A DNA stretch of 64,000 nucleotides, from contig NZ_CP003915.1 of NCBI RefSeq assembly GCF_000521505.1, positions 1,426,001-1,490,000 on the forward strand, read 5' to 3'. The stretch is from Advenella mimigardefordensis DPN7. Its GTDB lineage: Bacteria; Pseudomonadota; Gammaproteobacteria; Burkholderiales; Burkholderiaceae_B. The notes under the pieces are model-generated. The model saw only the letters and a program-made list of their open reading frames with translations, did not search any database and had not been told where the DNA came from. The position numbers and the translations under genes were made by a program. This document shows, piece by piece, positions 50,573-60,232 of this stretch; the stretch's first letter is position 1, and each line of letters begins with the position of its first letter.

Positions 50573-51733
50573 ATGTATCATTTTTACGATCAGTATTGTC
50601 TTGAGCAAGCCGGTAAAAGCCGGTTGCGCATATTGCCACCGGTAGATAGTTCCGTCTCGCTCGATTTTTCCAGCAATGACTATCTCGGCCTGGCCACGCA
50701 TCCCGACGTGGTGAATGCCGCTATTGAGGCCGCTCGCCAATATGGTGCCGGTTCTACCGGATCCCGGCTGCTGTCCGGAAACTACAAATTAATTGAAGCC
50801 TTTGAAAGGCAGATCGCCCGGGACAAGCACACCGAGGCTGCGCTTGTATTCAGTTCGGGGTATCAGGCCAATATGACTGTACTGGCCAGTTTGCTGAGTC
50901 GGCGGGTGCTGCCGGCGCCACCGCTGGTTTTTTTCGATCGGCTTAATCATTCCAGTCTCTATAACGCGATGTTTTTATCGGGGGTGGAATATGTGTTGTT
51001 CGATCACAATGACATGGACGACTTGCGCCGTCAGTTGCAAAAGTACCGCGTATCGTCCCGGCCTGCCTTTATCGTCACCGAGACGGTTCACGGGATGGAA
51101 GGGGATTTGTTGCCGCTCGCGCAGCTGGTTGATATTGCCGCCGGCTACAACTGTTTTCTGTATCTGGACGAAGCGCATGCTACCGGTTTATATGGGCCGC
51201 AGGGTTATGGCTTGTCCACAACGGTTGATTTATCTCCGGTGCCGCATATGGTGATGGGGACATTCAGCAAGGCGATCGGCGGTGCCGGAGCATACGTTGC
51301 CTGCAATGCAGTTATGCAGCAGTTCATGTTGAACAGAACGGCCGGCTTTATTTATTCAACGGCACCGTCGCCCATGAGCGTGGCGGCTGCAGCGCAGGCT
51401 TGGCGCATGATTCCGGCGCTGGCCGGACAACGCCAGCAGGTATTTGCCATGGCCGATTTGTTGCGCCGGATGTTGCGCGCCAACTGTATAACGGTGATGG
51501 GTGACGGTACCAATATTGTGCCGGTATGTCTGGGAGATGAGTCCGATACGCTGGCCTTGAAAAAAGCCTTGCTGGAAGACGGCATGATGGTGTCTGCTAT
51601 TCGGCCACCCACCGTCCCCACGGGTACGTCCCGCTTGCGTATTGCAATTAACGCGCTTCATGACCGCGCCAGCGTGAACCAACTGGCCGAGGGCATTGTG
51701 CGGCACCTGGCCGCTCCGATGGCGGAGGGCTGA
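50573..51733 (+). CDS. bioF: 8-amino-7-oxononanoate synthase
   Basis: PLP enzyme condensing pimeloyl-ACP/CoA with alanine in biotin synthesis. 386 residues from the ATG at 50573 (CAGG nearby); an upstream TTG at 50504 would add 23 atypical residues. Signatures: LDFSSNDYLGLATHPDV, GAGSTGSRLLSGNYKLIEAFE, VTETVHGMEGDLLPL, LYLDEAHATGLYG, and the PLP lysine in GTFSKAIGGAGAYVA. It is followed at once by bioD (two-base gap) and bioA. Confidence 0.95.
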   Translation: MYHFYDQYCLEQAGKSRLRILPPVDSSVSLDFSSNDYLGLATHPDVVNAAIEAARQYGAGSTGSRLLSGNYKLIEAFERQIARDKHTEAALVFSSGYQANMTVLASLLSRRVLPAPPLVFFDRLNHSSLYNAMFLSGVEYVLFDHNDMDDLRRQLQKYRVSSRPAFIVTETVHGMEGDLLPLAQLVDIAAGYNCFLYLDEAHATGLYGPQGYGLSTTVDLSPVPHMVMGTFSKAIGGAGAYVACNAVMQQFMLNRTAGFIYSTAPSPMSVAAAAQAWRMIPALAGQRQQVFAMADLLRRMLRANCITVMGDGTNIVPVCLGDESDTLALKKALLEDGMMVSAIRPPTVPTGTSRLRIAINALHDRASVNQLAEGIVRHLAAPMAEG

Positions 51734-51735
51734 GC

Positions 51736-52356
51736 ATGCGTATTTTTGTGACCGGAACCGATACCAATGTGGGCAAGACGCTGGCGTCTGCCTGGCTGTG
51801 CCGGCATTTTGCATGCGACTATTTCAAGCCGGTGCAGGCGGGTTTGCTGCCCATGACCGACAGTGAATGGGTACAGCGCTATGCCGATTGTCATACTCAC
51901 CCGGAAGTCTACCGTCTGCACGAACCTGCTTCACCGCATTATGCGGCACGTCTGGAAGGCAGGGAGCTTGTACTGAAAGAAATCAAGCTGCCCGCCGCAC
52001 AGCGGCTGGTGGTAGAGGGGGCCGGTGGTGTCATGGTCCCGCTCGCTACGGGGTGTCTGATGATCGATCTGATCGACCATCTGGGGCTACCCGTTTTGCT
52101 GGTCGCGTCTACCAAGCTGGGAACGCTGAACCATACCTTGCTGACTTTGCAGGCGTTGCGCCAGCGGGAGATCCCCGTGCTGGGCGTGGTGTTGAACGGG
52201 CCGCAATGCGACATGACCGCGCAGGCCATTACCGATTTTGGCGAGGTGCCTGTACTGCAACATATACCGGTGTTATCGGGTGGCGTCAGCGCTTCGGCCC
52301 TGATGCAGGTCGCGCCGACTGCAGCGCTGAAACGCGCGTTGGGAACAGCAGGATGA
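51736..52356 (+). CDS. bioD: Dethiobiotin synthetase
   Basis: Closes the ureido ring of dethiobiotin with CO2 and ATP. 206 residues. MRIFVTGTDTNVGKTLASAWL carries the modified P-loop; YFKPVQAGL is the substrate lysine segment; VVEGAGGVMVPLA the second ATP/substrate loop. Two bases after bioF and 24 bases before bioA, in one operon. Confidence 0.95.
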   Translation: MRIFVTGTDTNVGKTLASAWLCRHFACDYFKPVQAGLLPMTDSEWVQRYADCHTHPEVYRLHEPASPHYAARLEGRELVLKEIKLPAAQRLVVEGAGGVMVPLATGCLMIDLIDHLGLPVLLVASTKLGTLNHTLLTLQALRQREIPVLGVVLNGPQCDMTAQAITDFGEVPVLQHIPVLSGGVSASALMQVAPTAALKRALGTAG

Positions 52357-52380
52357 ACAGAAGAGAGGAATATTTCAGAA

Positions 52381-53742
52381 ATGAATGGTGAAATGAAGCG
52401 CAGTAAAATCAAGAACAGTAAAAGCAGAAACGGTAAAAGCAATCGCACGCTGGCAGAGCGGGATAAGGCACTGGTGTGGCATCCGTTCACGCAGGAACAT
52501 ACGGCCGCGCCACGTCTGCCGGTCTCGCATGGACGTGGCCCATGGCTTTTCGATACCGACAATAATGCCTATCTTGATCTGGTATCGAGCTGGTGGGTGA
52601 ATCTGTTCGGACATGCTTGTGCGCCTATTGCGCAAAGCATTGCCGGGCAGGCAAACCGGCTGGAGCATGTGCTGTTTGCCGGCTGCACGCATGAGCCGGC
52701 GGTGCAATTGTGCGAGGCACTCAGTGCCGTGCTGCCTACACAACTGCACAAGTTTTTCTTTTCCGATAACGGTTCAACAGCCGTCGAGGTTGCGCTGAAA
52801 ATGGCGCACCAGTACTGGCGCAATGCGCATGGGCAGCAGCGCAAGCTGTTTATCGGATTTGAAGGTGGCTATCATGGCGATACCTTCGGTGCCATGTCCG
52901 TTGGTGCGCATTGTGGTTATCATGATCAATTCCGTTCCCTGTTTTTTGAATCGGTGGCCGTGCCGTTTCCGGATATCTGGTGGGATGATGCGGATGTGCA
53001 AGCCAAGGAGCAGGCCGCGCTGGCGTCACTGGAGGCGGCGCTGAGTCAGCATGCCGGTCAGGTTGCCGCGATGATCATCGAGCCGCTGGTGCAGGGGGCG
53101 GCGGGCATGCGGATGTGTCGGCCGCAATTTGTTGCTCGGGCATGTGCGCTGGCCCGGGCGAATGATACGCTGGTGATTTTCGATGAAGTGATGACCGGCT
53201 TTGGTCGTACCGGTACGCGTTTTGCATTTGAACAGACAGGCGTCGTGCCGGACTTTTTATGCGTCTCCAAGGGAATCACAGGCGGTTTTCTGCCGCTGGC
53301 CCTGACGATCACGGGCGACCCTATCTACGAAGCCTTTTTGTCTGAACAGGCTGAGCGGGCATTTTCTCACGGGCATTCCTACACGGCCAATCCGCTGGCT
53401 TGCGCTGCCGCAGTCGCGGCCATGGCATTGCTGGAGAGCGATGAGACGTCTCATGCATTGCAGGTTCTGCCTCAGTGTCACTACGAGGGCTTACAGCAGT
53501 TGCAGCAGGAGGTGCCGACAATACGCCATCCTCGCGTGACCGGAACCGTCGCCGCCTTTGATCTGCCGGCGTCGTATCCACAAGCCGCAGGACAGCTGCA
53601 TCAGCGTTTTCTGGAAAAGGGCCTGTTGATTCGTCCGATTGGGCAGACGGTGTATTTGTTACCGCCCTATGTGATCAGCCAGGCGCAGTTGCAGGCAGCG
53701 TATGAAACGATAGGGCAGGTTCTTACTCAGGGGGAGGGGTGA
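52381..53742 (+). CDS. bioA: Adenosylmethionine-8-amino-7-oxononanoate aminotransferase
   Basis: Aminotransferase making 7,8-diaminopelargonic acid with SAM as donor. 453 residues. The first ~20 residues are a low-complexity Lys/Ser/Asn tail (KRSKIKNSKSRNGKSN) not typical of BioA. The core follows: DKALVWHPFTQEHTA, LDLVSSWWVNLFGHACAPI, VEVALKMAHQYWRN, IFDEVMTGFGRTGTRFAFE, and the PLP lysine in LCVSKGITGGFLPLA. Third gene of bioFDA. bioB and bioC are not in the window. Confidence 0.95.
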   Translation: MNGEMKRSKIKNSKSRNGKSNRTLAERDKALVWHPFTQEHTAAPRLPVSHGRGPWLFDTDNNAYLDLVSSWWVNLFGHACAPIAQSIAGQANRLEHVLFAGCTHEPAVQLCEALSAVLPTQLHKFFFSDNGSTAVEVALKMAHQYWRNAHGQQRKLFIGFEGGYHGDTFGAMSVGAHCGYHDQFRSLFFESVAVPFPDIWWDDADVQAKEQAALASLEAALSQHAGQVAAMIIEPLVQGAAGMRMCRPQFVARACALARANDTLVIFDEVMTGFGRTGTRFAFEQTGVVPDFLCVSKGITGGFLPLALTITGDPIYEAFLSEQAERAFSHGHSYTANPLACAAAVAAMALLESDETSHALQVLPQCHYEGLQQLQQEVPTIRHPRVTGTVAAFDLPASYPQAAGQLHQRFLEKGLLIRPIGQTVYLLPPYVISQAQLQAAYETIGQVLTQGEG

Positions 53743-53823
53743 GCTGTAAATACGGTGCAGCGTATGATATTGCAACAGCTTAATAAACATGGGTAGAGAT
53801 ATAGGTTATTAAGCCTGAAAATG

Positions 53824-53852
53824 AAAAAGCCCTTGAATTTCAAGGGCTTTAA
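53824..53852 (-). terminator. Terminator of tRNA-Ser
   Basis: On the minus strand AAAGCCCTTGAA-ATTCAAGGGCTTTTT: a perfect stem with T-run just downstream of the tRNA-Ser CCA. It could also end bioFDA transcripts in the other direction. Confidence 0.85.
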
Positions 53853-53859
53853 AGTATTT

Positions 53860-53954
53860 TGGCGGAGACGGAGGGATTCGAACCCTCGATGCAGGTTTAA
53901 GCCCACATGCTTCCTTAGCAGGGAAGTGCCTTCAGCCTCTCGGCCACGTCTCCG
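53860..53954 (-). tRNA. tRNA-Ser, anticodon GCT
   Basis: Minus strand, 95 nt including encoded CCA (53860–53862). Acceptor CGGAGACG/CGTCTCCG, anticodon stem CTTCC/GGAAG with loop CTGCTAA (anticodon GCT), the long variable arm of class II tRNAs (CATGTGGGCTTAAACCTGCATC), and T arm GAGGGTTCGAATCCCTC. Confidence 0.97.
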
Positions 53955-54116
53955 AACAATCCGAGATTCTAACACGATTTTTGCAGCCGTCGCCACAAAA
54001 TTTGCGCAAAATGCCTATATAAGATGGAAAAAACGCCAGGATGTGGCAGTAATGCGATGGGCGGGCACGCCTGCCTGTCTCGTCATACTGTGGTAATCCT
54101 GGCGCTTAAGCCGCGA

Positions 54117-54611
54117 TCAGGCCTGTGCAGCGTCCTGGTCCAGGCCGAATGCTTTGTGCAGTGCGCGAACGGCCAGTTCCATGTATTTGTCTTCAATCAA
54201 TACCGATGTCTTGATTTCGCTGGTGCTGATCATCTGGATGTTGACGCCTTCTTTTGCCAGCGTGCTGAACATTTGGCTGGCAACACCGGCGTGTGAACGC
54301 ATGCCGATACCCACGATAGATACTTTGCACACTTTATCGTCGGTCAGCACTTCGCGGGCACCGACTGCCGGCAGGATGGTATCGGTAAGCAGTTCTGTTG
54401 CACGTTTGAATTCGTTGCGGTTGACCGTGAACGAAAAGTCGGTGGTGCCATCAACCGACTGGTTCTGGATGATCATGTCCACGTCGATATTGGCTTTGGC
54501 AACGGGGCCCAGAATGGCATAGGCAACACCAGGTTTGTCAGGTACACCCAGCAACGTCAGTTTGGCTTCGTCGCGGCTGAACGCGATACCGGAAATGACA
54601 GCGGATTCCAT
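54117..54611 (-). CDS. Internal in-frame gene for the aspartate kinase beta subunit
   Basis: ATG at 54611 ([11 protein letters not shown]) is preceded by GAGGAAG with eight bases spacing, an excellent Shine–Dalgarno inside the lysC coding region. It would give 164 residues made of the two ACT domains only. In Bacillus and Corynebacterium the beta subunits (about 163–171 residues) are made in exactly this way. The position at the kinase/ACT junction fits. This is inference from the ribosome site and length. Confidence 0.7.
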   Translation of the reverse strand: MESAVISGIAFSRDEAKLTLLGVPDKPGVAYAILGPVAKANIDVDMIIQNQSVDGTTDFSFTVNRNEFKRATELLTDTILPAVGAREVLTDDKVCKVSIVGIGMRSHAGVASQMFSTLAKEGVNIQMISTSEIKTSVLIEDKYMELAVRALHKAFGLDQDAAQA

Positions 54612-55379
54612 TTTTGAATCTTCCTCAAAGGTAATTAATGTTCCTGAATTTTTCTCTTCCTGCAGGGCAATGGCAGGATCGGTCAGTGATGACAGGACGC
54701 GCAAGGGCACTTTATATTTGCCGGCAAATTCGACAGAACGGATCTGCAGAACTTTGGAGCCCAGCGATGCCATTTCCAGCATTTCTTCAAACGAAATGAC
54801 AGACAGGCGTCGTGCTTCGGGCACCACGCGAGGGTCGGTGGTGTAGACGCCATCGACATCGGTATAGATCAGGCATTCATCGGCGCCGATTGCAGCGGCA
54901 ATTGCCACGGCTGAGGTATCCGAGCCACCACGGCCCAGCGTCGTGATATGACCGTCCGGGTCAATACCCTGAAAACCGGTAACGATGACAACCCGGCCAC
55001 TGTCCAGTTCGGCCTTCACGCGTTTGTCGTCGATAGACTTGATGCGTGCCTTGGTGAAAGCGGAGTCGGTTTTGACCGGTACCTGCCAGCCGGTGAAACT
55101 GCGGGCTTTGATGCCCTCGGCCTGAAGGGCCAGGGCGAGCAGGGCGCTGCTTGCCTGTTCGCCGGTAGAGGCGAGCATATCAAGTTCACGGCCATCGGGT
55201 AAGTCGGAAATTTCCTTGGCCAGCCCCAGCAGGCGATTGGTTTCACCGGACATGGCAGAGGGCACAACGACGACCTGATGGCCGGCGTTGTGCCACTTGG
55301 CCACGCGTTTCGCAACATTCTTGATTCGTTCAACGGAGCCCATGGAGGTTCCGCCGTATTTGTGGACTATGAGAGACAT
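54117..55379 (-). CDS. lysC: Aspartate kinase (alpha subunit / full length)
   Basis: Phosphorylates aspartate, the first step toward Lys, Met, Thr and diaminopimelate. 420 residues from the ATG at 55379. The kinase domain begins [23 protein letters not shown], with [28 protein letters not shown] and [21 protein letters not shown]. Two ACT domains follow (~residues 265–420) and bind the feedback amino acids. This is the size of alpha2beta2 enzymes, in which a separate beta subunit starts inside the gene; such a start is listed separately. tRNA-Ser is next to it. Confidence 0.97.
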   Translation of the reverse strand: MSLIVHKYGGTSMGSVERIKNVAKRVAKWHNAGHQVVVVPSAMSGETNRLLGLAKEISDLPDGRELDMLASTGEQASSALLALALQAEGIKARSFTGWQVPVKTDSAFTKARIKSIDDKRVKAELDSGRVVIVTGFQGIDPDGHITTLGRGGSDTSAVAIAAAIGADECLIYTDVDGVYTTDPRVVPEARRLSVISFEEMLEMASLGSKVLQIRSVEFAGKYKVPLRVLSSLTDPAIALQEEKNSGTLITFEEDSKMESAVISGIAFSRDEAKLTLLGVPDKPGVAYAILGPVAKANIDVDMIIQNQSVDGTTDFSFTVNRNEFKRATELLTDTILPAVGAREVLTDDKVCKVSIVGIGMRSHAGVASQMFSTLAKEGVNIQMISTSEIKTSVLIEDKYMELAVRALHKAFGLDQDAAQA

Positions 55380-55571
55380 CGAATTTGCAATAAAAGTTGC
55401 CCGAGTTCGGGAGTAACCCATTATTCTACAACGAGTGCAATATTTATTCTCGAAAATGCCCGCCTGCCGTGGGATTGCGTGATTCGGCGTCCCTTGCGGG
55501 CATGTCATGTGATCACAGGCGTGGTATTCTCTTTTTCAGCGGATATCAACACTGTTTTTGAAGAGGGTTAT

Positions 55572-56516
55572 ATGGCAACAACCAAAATCGTTCAGGTCGC
55601 CAGCGGCACGCCACTGGTCAACAGTCATTTGCAGGAAAATTATGAGGTGCTGGCGCTGTGGGAACAGGCGGACCCGCAGGCGTATCTGGCCGAGCATGGC
55701 AAAGGCGTGCGTGGCCTGGTTACCACTGCCGGACATGGATTGAAGAATGAATGGCTTGACAGCCTGCCCGACCTGGGCGTGGTCAGCAGTTTTGGCGTGG
55801 GATACGACACGATTGATGCGACTGAACTGAAAAAGCGCGGCATCCAGCTGGGCAATACGCCGGATGTCCTGAATGCATGCGTGGCCGATCTGGCGGTGTG
55901 TCTGCTGCTTGGCAGCGCCCGCCAGCTGGTACGGGGCGACCGTTATGTACGGGAAGGACGCTGGCCGACAGAGGGCGCATTTCCGCTGGCGCAGAGCGTG
56001 TCGGGCAAGAACGTCGGTATTGTGGGCCTGGGTGGCATCGGGCTGGAAGTGGCGCGCCGCCTGAGCGGTTTTGACTGTGAGATTCGCTACCATAATCGCA
56101 AGGCGCGTGCCGATGTGTCCTATGGCTACGAAGCGTCGCTGACCGCCCTGGCTGAGTGGGCCGATTACCTGGTGCTCACATGCGTAGGCGGGCCTGCCAC
56201 GTATCACCTGATTAATCGTGAGGTGTTGCTTGCTCTGGGGGGCAAGGGAACGGTGGTCAATGTCTCGCGCGGCACGGTGATCGACGAGCAGGCAATGATT
56301 GCGTTGCTGCAGCAGGATAAACTGGGGTTCGCGGCGTTGGATGTCTTTGAACACGAGCCGGAAGTGCCGCAGCTGCTGCGTGAGCACGAGCGTGTGACAC
56401 TGATGCCGCATGCGGCCAGTGCGACTGTGGAAACCCGTCTGAAGATGAGCCAGCGTGTGATCGATAACCTGGACCGGTTCTTTGACACCGGCGAGGTGAT
56501 CTCCCGGGTTGTGTAG
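55572..56516 (+). CDS. D-2-hydroxyacid dehydrogenase
   Basis: 314 residues from the ATG at 55572 (GAGGGTTAT upstream). NAD-binding GLGGIGLEVARRL, then the catalytic triad regions NVSRGTVIDEQAM (Arg), EPEVP (Glu) and LMPHAASATVETR (His). Between residues 30 and 80 the substrate-binding domain has VVSSFGVGYDTIDATELKKRGI. Closest in layout to GhrB/hydroxypyruvate- or glyoxylate-reductases. Diverges from lysC; the mmsB-like gene follows 250 bp later. Substrate unspecified. Confidence 0.9.
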   Translation: MATTKIVQVASGTPLVNSHLQENYEVLALWEQADPQAYLAEHGKGVRGLVTTAGHGLKNEWLDSLPDLGVVSSFGVGYDTIDATELKKRGIQLGNTPDVLNACVADLAVCLLLGSARQLVRGDRYVREGRWPTEGAFPLAQSVSGKNVGIVGLGGIGLEVARRLSGFDCEIRYHNRKARADVSYGYEASLTALAEWADYLVLTCVGGPATYHLINREVLLALGGKGTVVNVSRGTVIDEQAMIALLQQDKLGFAALDVFEHEPEVPQLLREHERVTLMPHAASATVETRLKMSQRVIDNLDRFFDTGEVISRVV

Positions 56517-56767
56517 ACAGGCATGATCGCGCAGGAGTGACACTGCGTGTGGACATGGCCATAGAACGTCTTATAAATGACATTCTGCAAGACCATTTCG
56601 CAGTATCTTGCGGTATCGACTCTTTCGTATAATGAGTTCATGGCCAGTCGCGGCCTGACTGCATATCTTTGCAGGCACCGGACGTGACGGGTCACAGATA
56701 ACAGGGTTCAGGTCACAGGCGGGACGGTGTTCTTCTTGTGTGCCGGACAAAAATAACGGAGACAGCA

Positions 56768-57661
56768 ATGAATATCGGTTTTATCGGGCTGGGTAATATG
56801 GGCGCGCCCATGGCGCTGAATTTGCTCAAGGCAGGGCATCAGTTGCAGGTGTTTGATCTGGTCGCCTCTGCGGTGGCGGAACTGGTTCAGGCAGGAGCCA
56901 CTGCAGCGGCATCGCCGCAGGAGGTGGCCGCTGCCCGCCCCGAGGTGCTTATTACCATGCTGCCGGCCTCGGCGCATGTTCGCAAGGTTTACCTGGGGGA
57001 CGACGGGGTGCTGGCCGCAGTCGATCCCGGCGTGCTGTTGATAGACTCATCTACCATCGATCCGCAAACATCGCGCGATGTTGCGGCAGCAGCGCAGAAG
57101 CAGGGGAATGCCATGCTGGATGCACCGGTCTCGGGTGGTACGGGAGGCGCCAAAGCGGGTACGCTGACGTTTATGGTCGGCGGTGAACAGGCCTCCTTCG
57201 ACAAGGCCCGGCCCATTCTGGAGCAAATGGGTAAAAATATTGTTTATTGCGGTGGTGCCGGCAATGGGCAGGTGGCCAAGGTTGCCAACAATATGCTGCT
57301 GGGCATTTCCATGATTGGCGCGGCCGAGGCCATGAGCCTGGGCGTATCGCTGGGCATGGATCCCAAGGTGCTGGCCGGCATCATCAATACTTCATCGGGG
57401 CGTTGCTGGAGCACTGAAGTGTATAACCCCTGGCCGCAGGTCGTGGAAACGGCGCCGGCCTCCAAGGGTTATGCCGGCGGTTTCGGGACAGACCTGATGC
57501 TCAAGGACCTGGGGCTGGCCACTGAAGCGGCCCGTGCGGCCAAAGTGCCGGTAGTGATGGGGGCAACGGCGCAGCAGTTGTATCAGACGTTCAGCGTACA
57601 GGGCAATGGCCACCTGGATTTTTCCGCCATCATTCAGTCTATGGGGAAGGTTGAAAAATGA
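56768..57661 (+). CDS. mmsB: 3-hydroxyisobutyrate dehydrogenase
   Basis: Oxidises 3-hydroxyisobutyrate to methylmalonate semialdehyde in valine breakdown. 297 residues. [27 protein letters not shown] is the NAD-binding motif of the beta-hydroxyacid dehydrogenase family; [22 protein letters not shown] the substrate loop; [20 protein letters not shown] has the catalytic Lys. The C-terminal [15 protein letters not shown] is typical of HIBADH. The stop overlaps the ATG of the acyl-CoA dehydrogenase gene by four bases, which supports a branched-chain role. Confidence 0.9.
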   Translation: MNIGFIGLGNMGAPMALNLLKAGHQLQVFDLVASAVAELVQAGATAAASPQEVAAARPEVLITMLPASAHVRKVYLGDDGVLAAVDPGVLLIDSSTIDPQTSRDVAAAAQKQGNAMLDAPVSGGTGGAKAGTLTFMVGGEQASFDKARPILEQMGKNIVYCGGAGNGQVAKVANNMLLGISMIGAAEAMSLGVSLGMDPKVLAGIINTSSGRCWSTEVYNPWPQVVETAPASKGYAGGFGTDLMLKDLGLATEAARAAKVPVVMGATAQQLYQTFSVQGNGHLDFSAIIQSMGKVEK

Positions 57662-58824
57662 GCACATTCGACACGGCGCTCAGCGAAGAACAGCGCATGA
57701 TCCGCGATATGGCGCGCGACTTTTCCCAGCAGGAAATCGCGCCGCAGTCTTCCGCCTGGGAAGAGGCCGGCTGGATCGGTGAAGCGGTGTTGCATCGCAT
57801 GGGAGATCTGGGTTTGCTGGGAATGGTGGTGCCCGAAGAGTGGGGCGGCTCGAAAACCGATTACGTGTCCTATGCGCTGGCGCTGGAGGAAATCTCTGCA
57901 GCAGATGCAGCAACCGGCACCCTGGTCTCTGTGCACTGTTCTGTCGGTTGCGGCACGCTGCTCAACAGCGGTAATGATGCCCAGAAAAAACAGTGGCTGC
58001 CCGAACTGGCCAGTGGTCGCGCCATTGCGTGTTTTTGTCTGACCGAACCGCAGGCCGGGTCCGAGGCGCATAATCTGAAAACCCGCGCTCAGTTGCAGGA
58101 TGGCAAGTGGGTGCTTAACGGTGCCAAGCAGTTCGTGACCAACGGCAAGCGTGCGAAACTGGCCATTGTTTTCGCCGTCACCGATCCGGATCTGGGCAAA
58201 CGCGGTATTTCCGCTTTTCTGGTACCCACCGATACGCCGGGGTTTGTTGTGAACCGGGTGGAAAGCAAGCTGGGTATCCGGGGATCGGACACGTGCGCCA
58301 TTACGCTGGAAAACTGCACGATCGATCAGGAAAATCTGCTTGGCGAACGTGGCCGGGGCTTATCCATCGCCTTGTCGAATCTGGAAAACGGTCGCATCGG
58401 CATTGGCGCACAGGCTGTGGGTATTGCCCGCGCGGCGCTTGAAGCTGCGATTGCTTACGCCAAAGAACGGATCCAGTTCAATGAACCCCTGATCAATCAT
58501 CAGAGTATCGCCAATATGCTGGCCGATATGCATACCCAGGTGAACGCTGCCCGGCTGATGGTGTTGCATGCGGCATCGTTGAAAGACAAGGGTATCCCGT
58601 GTTTGTCCGAAACCTCCCAGGCCAAGCTGTTTGCGTCCGAGATGGCAGAGAAGGTCTGCTCGCAGGCGATACAGATTCATGGCGGCTATGGCTATCTTGA
58701 AGACTACCCGGTGCAGCGTTTTTACCGTGACGCCCGCATTACCCAGATCTACGAGGGAACCAGCGAGGTGCAGCGCATGATCATTACTCGCGGGCTGGCA
58801 GACTATAACGGTTTCTGTCCCTGA
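57658..58824 (+). CDS. Acyl-CoA dehydrogenase (isobutyryl-CoA dehydrogenase candidate)
   Basis: 388 residues. FAD-enzyme signatures: [18 protein letters not shown] (FAD/substrate), [61 protein letters not shown]. The catalytic base is expected at E in YEGTSE. It is translationally coupled to mmsB (ATGA overlap), so isobutyryl-CoA in valine catabolism is the most economical substrate. Short-chain alternatives cannot be excluded. No mmsA or electron-transfer flavoprotein genes nearby. Confidence 0.9.
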   Translation: MSTFDTALSEEQRMIRDMARDFSQQEIAPQSSAWEEAGWIGEAVLHRMGDLGLLGMVVPEEWGGSKTDYVSYALALEEISAADAATGTLVSVHCSVGCGTLLNSGNDAQKKQWLPELASGRAIACFCLTEPQAGSEAHNLKTRAQLQDGKWVLNGAKQFVTNGKRAKLAIVFAVTDPDLGKRGISAFLVPTDTPGFVVNRVESKLGIRGSDTCAITLENCTIDQENLLGERGRGLSIALSNLENGRIGIGAQAVGIARAALEAAIAYAKERIQFNEPLINHQSIANMLADMHTQVNAARLMVLHAASLKDKGIPCLSETSQAKLFASEMAEKVCSQAIQIHGGYGYLEDYPVQRFYRDARITQIYEGTSEVQRMIITRGLADYNGFCP

Positions 58825-58901
58825 GATTGCTTGCAATGACCATAGGCGCGGGTGTAAGGTAAAAGTGGTATCATCGCCAATCTGTAAGCAGGGAGTCCGC
58901 T

Positions 58902-60071
58902 ATGGAAGATGAAAAAAAAGCCGATACCAGCGAGAAACTGAGTGATGAGCAGGGGGGTGCTGCTCCCCGGGATGAGGCAAACGATCTGAGGGGTGACGCC
59001 GCTACGGGTGGTGAGAATGCCAGTGCAGAGGCGTCTGGTGTGTCGCAGAAAAAAGCAACTGCGGATGCCACTCCGGCAAAAACGAGCAGTGCGGATAGCG
59101 ACTCGGCCGTTGTGGCTTCAGTTGAATATTTACGTGGCCAGCGTCATGCCATTGTTGCACCGGAAAACATTTCCGGTTACAAGCGCGATGCGGATCACCT
59201 GCTCTGGACCGGTCTGAAAGATCCGACAGACGAAGAGTTGCGCATGACCTGTAAGAACCTGTCGTTCAACAAGCAGGCGACCAAGGAAATTCTCAAGCGC
59301 CATTACCGTCCGAAAGTGATCGACTATGGTGACTATATTCTGATTGTCGCTGTGACGATCTCGCGCCAGAACAAGAAAATCGTCTATGGCGAGATGCAGA
59401 TGATTTTCGGGCAGAGCTTTATTCTGACCGTCAGGCGGGGCGAGGCAATGACCAATACGCCATTGCGCAAGCGCCTGGAAGGCTCGCCGGACCTGATTGC
59501 CCGGGGCAGTGACTTTGTGGTCGCCGAGATACTGGACGGGCTCGCAGACAGTTACCTCACGCTGGCCAGCAGCTTTGAGGTGGATGTAGAGCAGCTGGAA
59601 CAGAAAATGATTCTGCATGGCTTTCGTGAATCCGATGTTCGCAAGCTCTACAAAATGCGGCGTGATTTGCTGCGCGTACACACATCCATTGCGCCGGTGA
59701 TCGAGATTTGTACCCGCATGTCGGTGGTGAATCTGGCTTTTGTGGAGCAGGATTCCCAGGGCTATTATCGAATCGTTGCAGACCGGGTGGCGCGGATTGA
59801 TGAACAGATGAACGCCTTGCGCGAATCGCTGGCGTTTGCTTTCGAGGCCAGCCAGATGATTGCCCAGGCGCATCAGACCGATATCACCAAAAAGCTGGCT
59901 TCCTGGGCGGCGATACTGGCGGTGCCCACAGCGATTGCCGGCATTTACGGCATGAACTTCGACAATATGCCGGAACTGCACTGGACCTATGGTTATCCGC
60001 TGGTCATGCTGCTGATGTTCCTGATTTGCGCGCTGCTGTTCCGTCAGTTTCGCAAGACCGGCTGGTTATAA
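58902..60071 (+). CDS. CorA-family divalent-cation transporter
   Basis: 389 residues. The N-terminal ~75 residues are an acidic, Ala/Ser/Thr-rich, disordered segment not usual in CorA. The cytoplasmic funnel domain follows (LLWTGLKDPTDEELR…; long helices ending KLYKMRRDLLRVHTSIAPVIEI), then two C-terminal helices. The pore signature is YGMNFDNMPELHW at the end of helix 1 (WAAILAVPTAIAGI), and the tail RQFRKTGWL is basic. Transports Mg2+, Co2+ or Zn2+ across the inner membrane. Monocistronic, 77 bp after the acyl-CoA dehydrogenase. Confidence 0.9.
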   Translation: MEDEKKADTSEKLSDEQGGAAPRDEANDLRGDAATGGENASAEASGVSQKKATADATPAKTSSADSDSAVVASVEYLRGQRHAIVAPENISGYKRDADHLLWTGLKDPTDEELRMTCKNLSFNKQATKEILKRHYRPKVIDYGDYILIVAVTISRQNKKIVYGEMQMIFGQSFILTVRRGEAMTNTPLRKRLEGSPDLIARGSDFVVAEILDGLADSYLTLASSFEVDVEQLEQKMILHGFRESDVRKLYKMRRDLLRVHTSIAPVIEICTRMSVVNLAFVEQDSQGYYRIVADRVARIDEQMNALRESLAFAFEASQMIAQAHQTDITKKLASWAAILAVPTAIAGIYGMNFDNMPELHWTYGYPLVMLLMFLICALLFRQFRKTGWL

Positions 60072-60232
60072 AATCGCCCTGTCGGGCCACAGGCAGAGCG
60101 TGCGTTTCCAGCTAATCTCATTCATAATATCCAAAGTGTGTCCGGTTTGGCGTTATCCCGCCACAACCGGCACGGTAACGATGCGCTGACGACAAAAACA
60201 GCAGTCATCGGTCAACCTAGCGGAGAAAAGTT

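Noticed and set aside
55536..56543. Open frame of 335 codons on the minus strand
   Set aside because: Covers the D-2-hydroxyacid dehydrogenase gene in antisense; no conserved motif and no ribosome site, whereas the plus-strand gene is clear.
59130..59981. Open frame of 283 codons on the minus strand
   Set aside because: Antisense to the CorA gene, with no domain. CorA is certain from the YGMNF pore motif.
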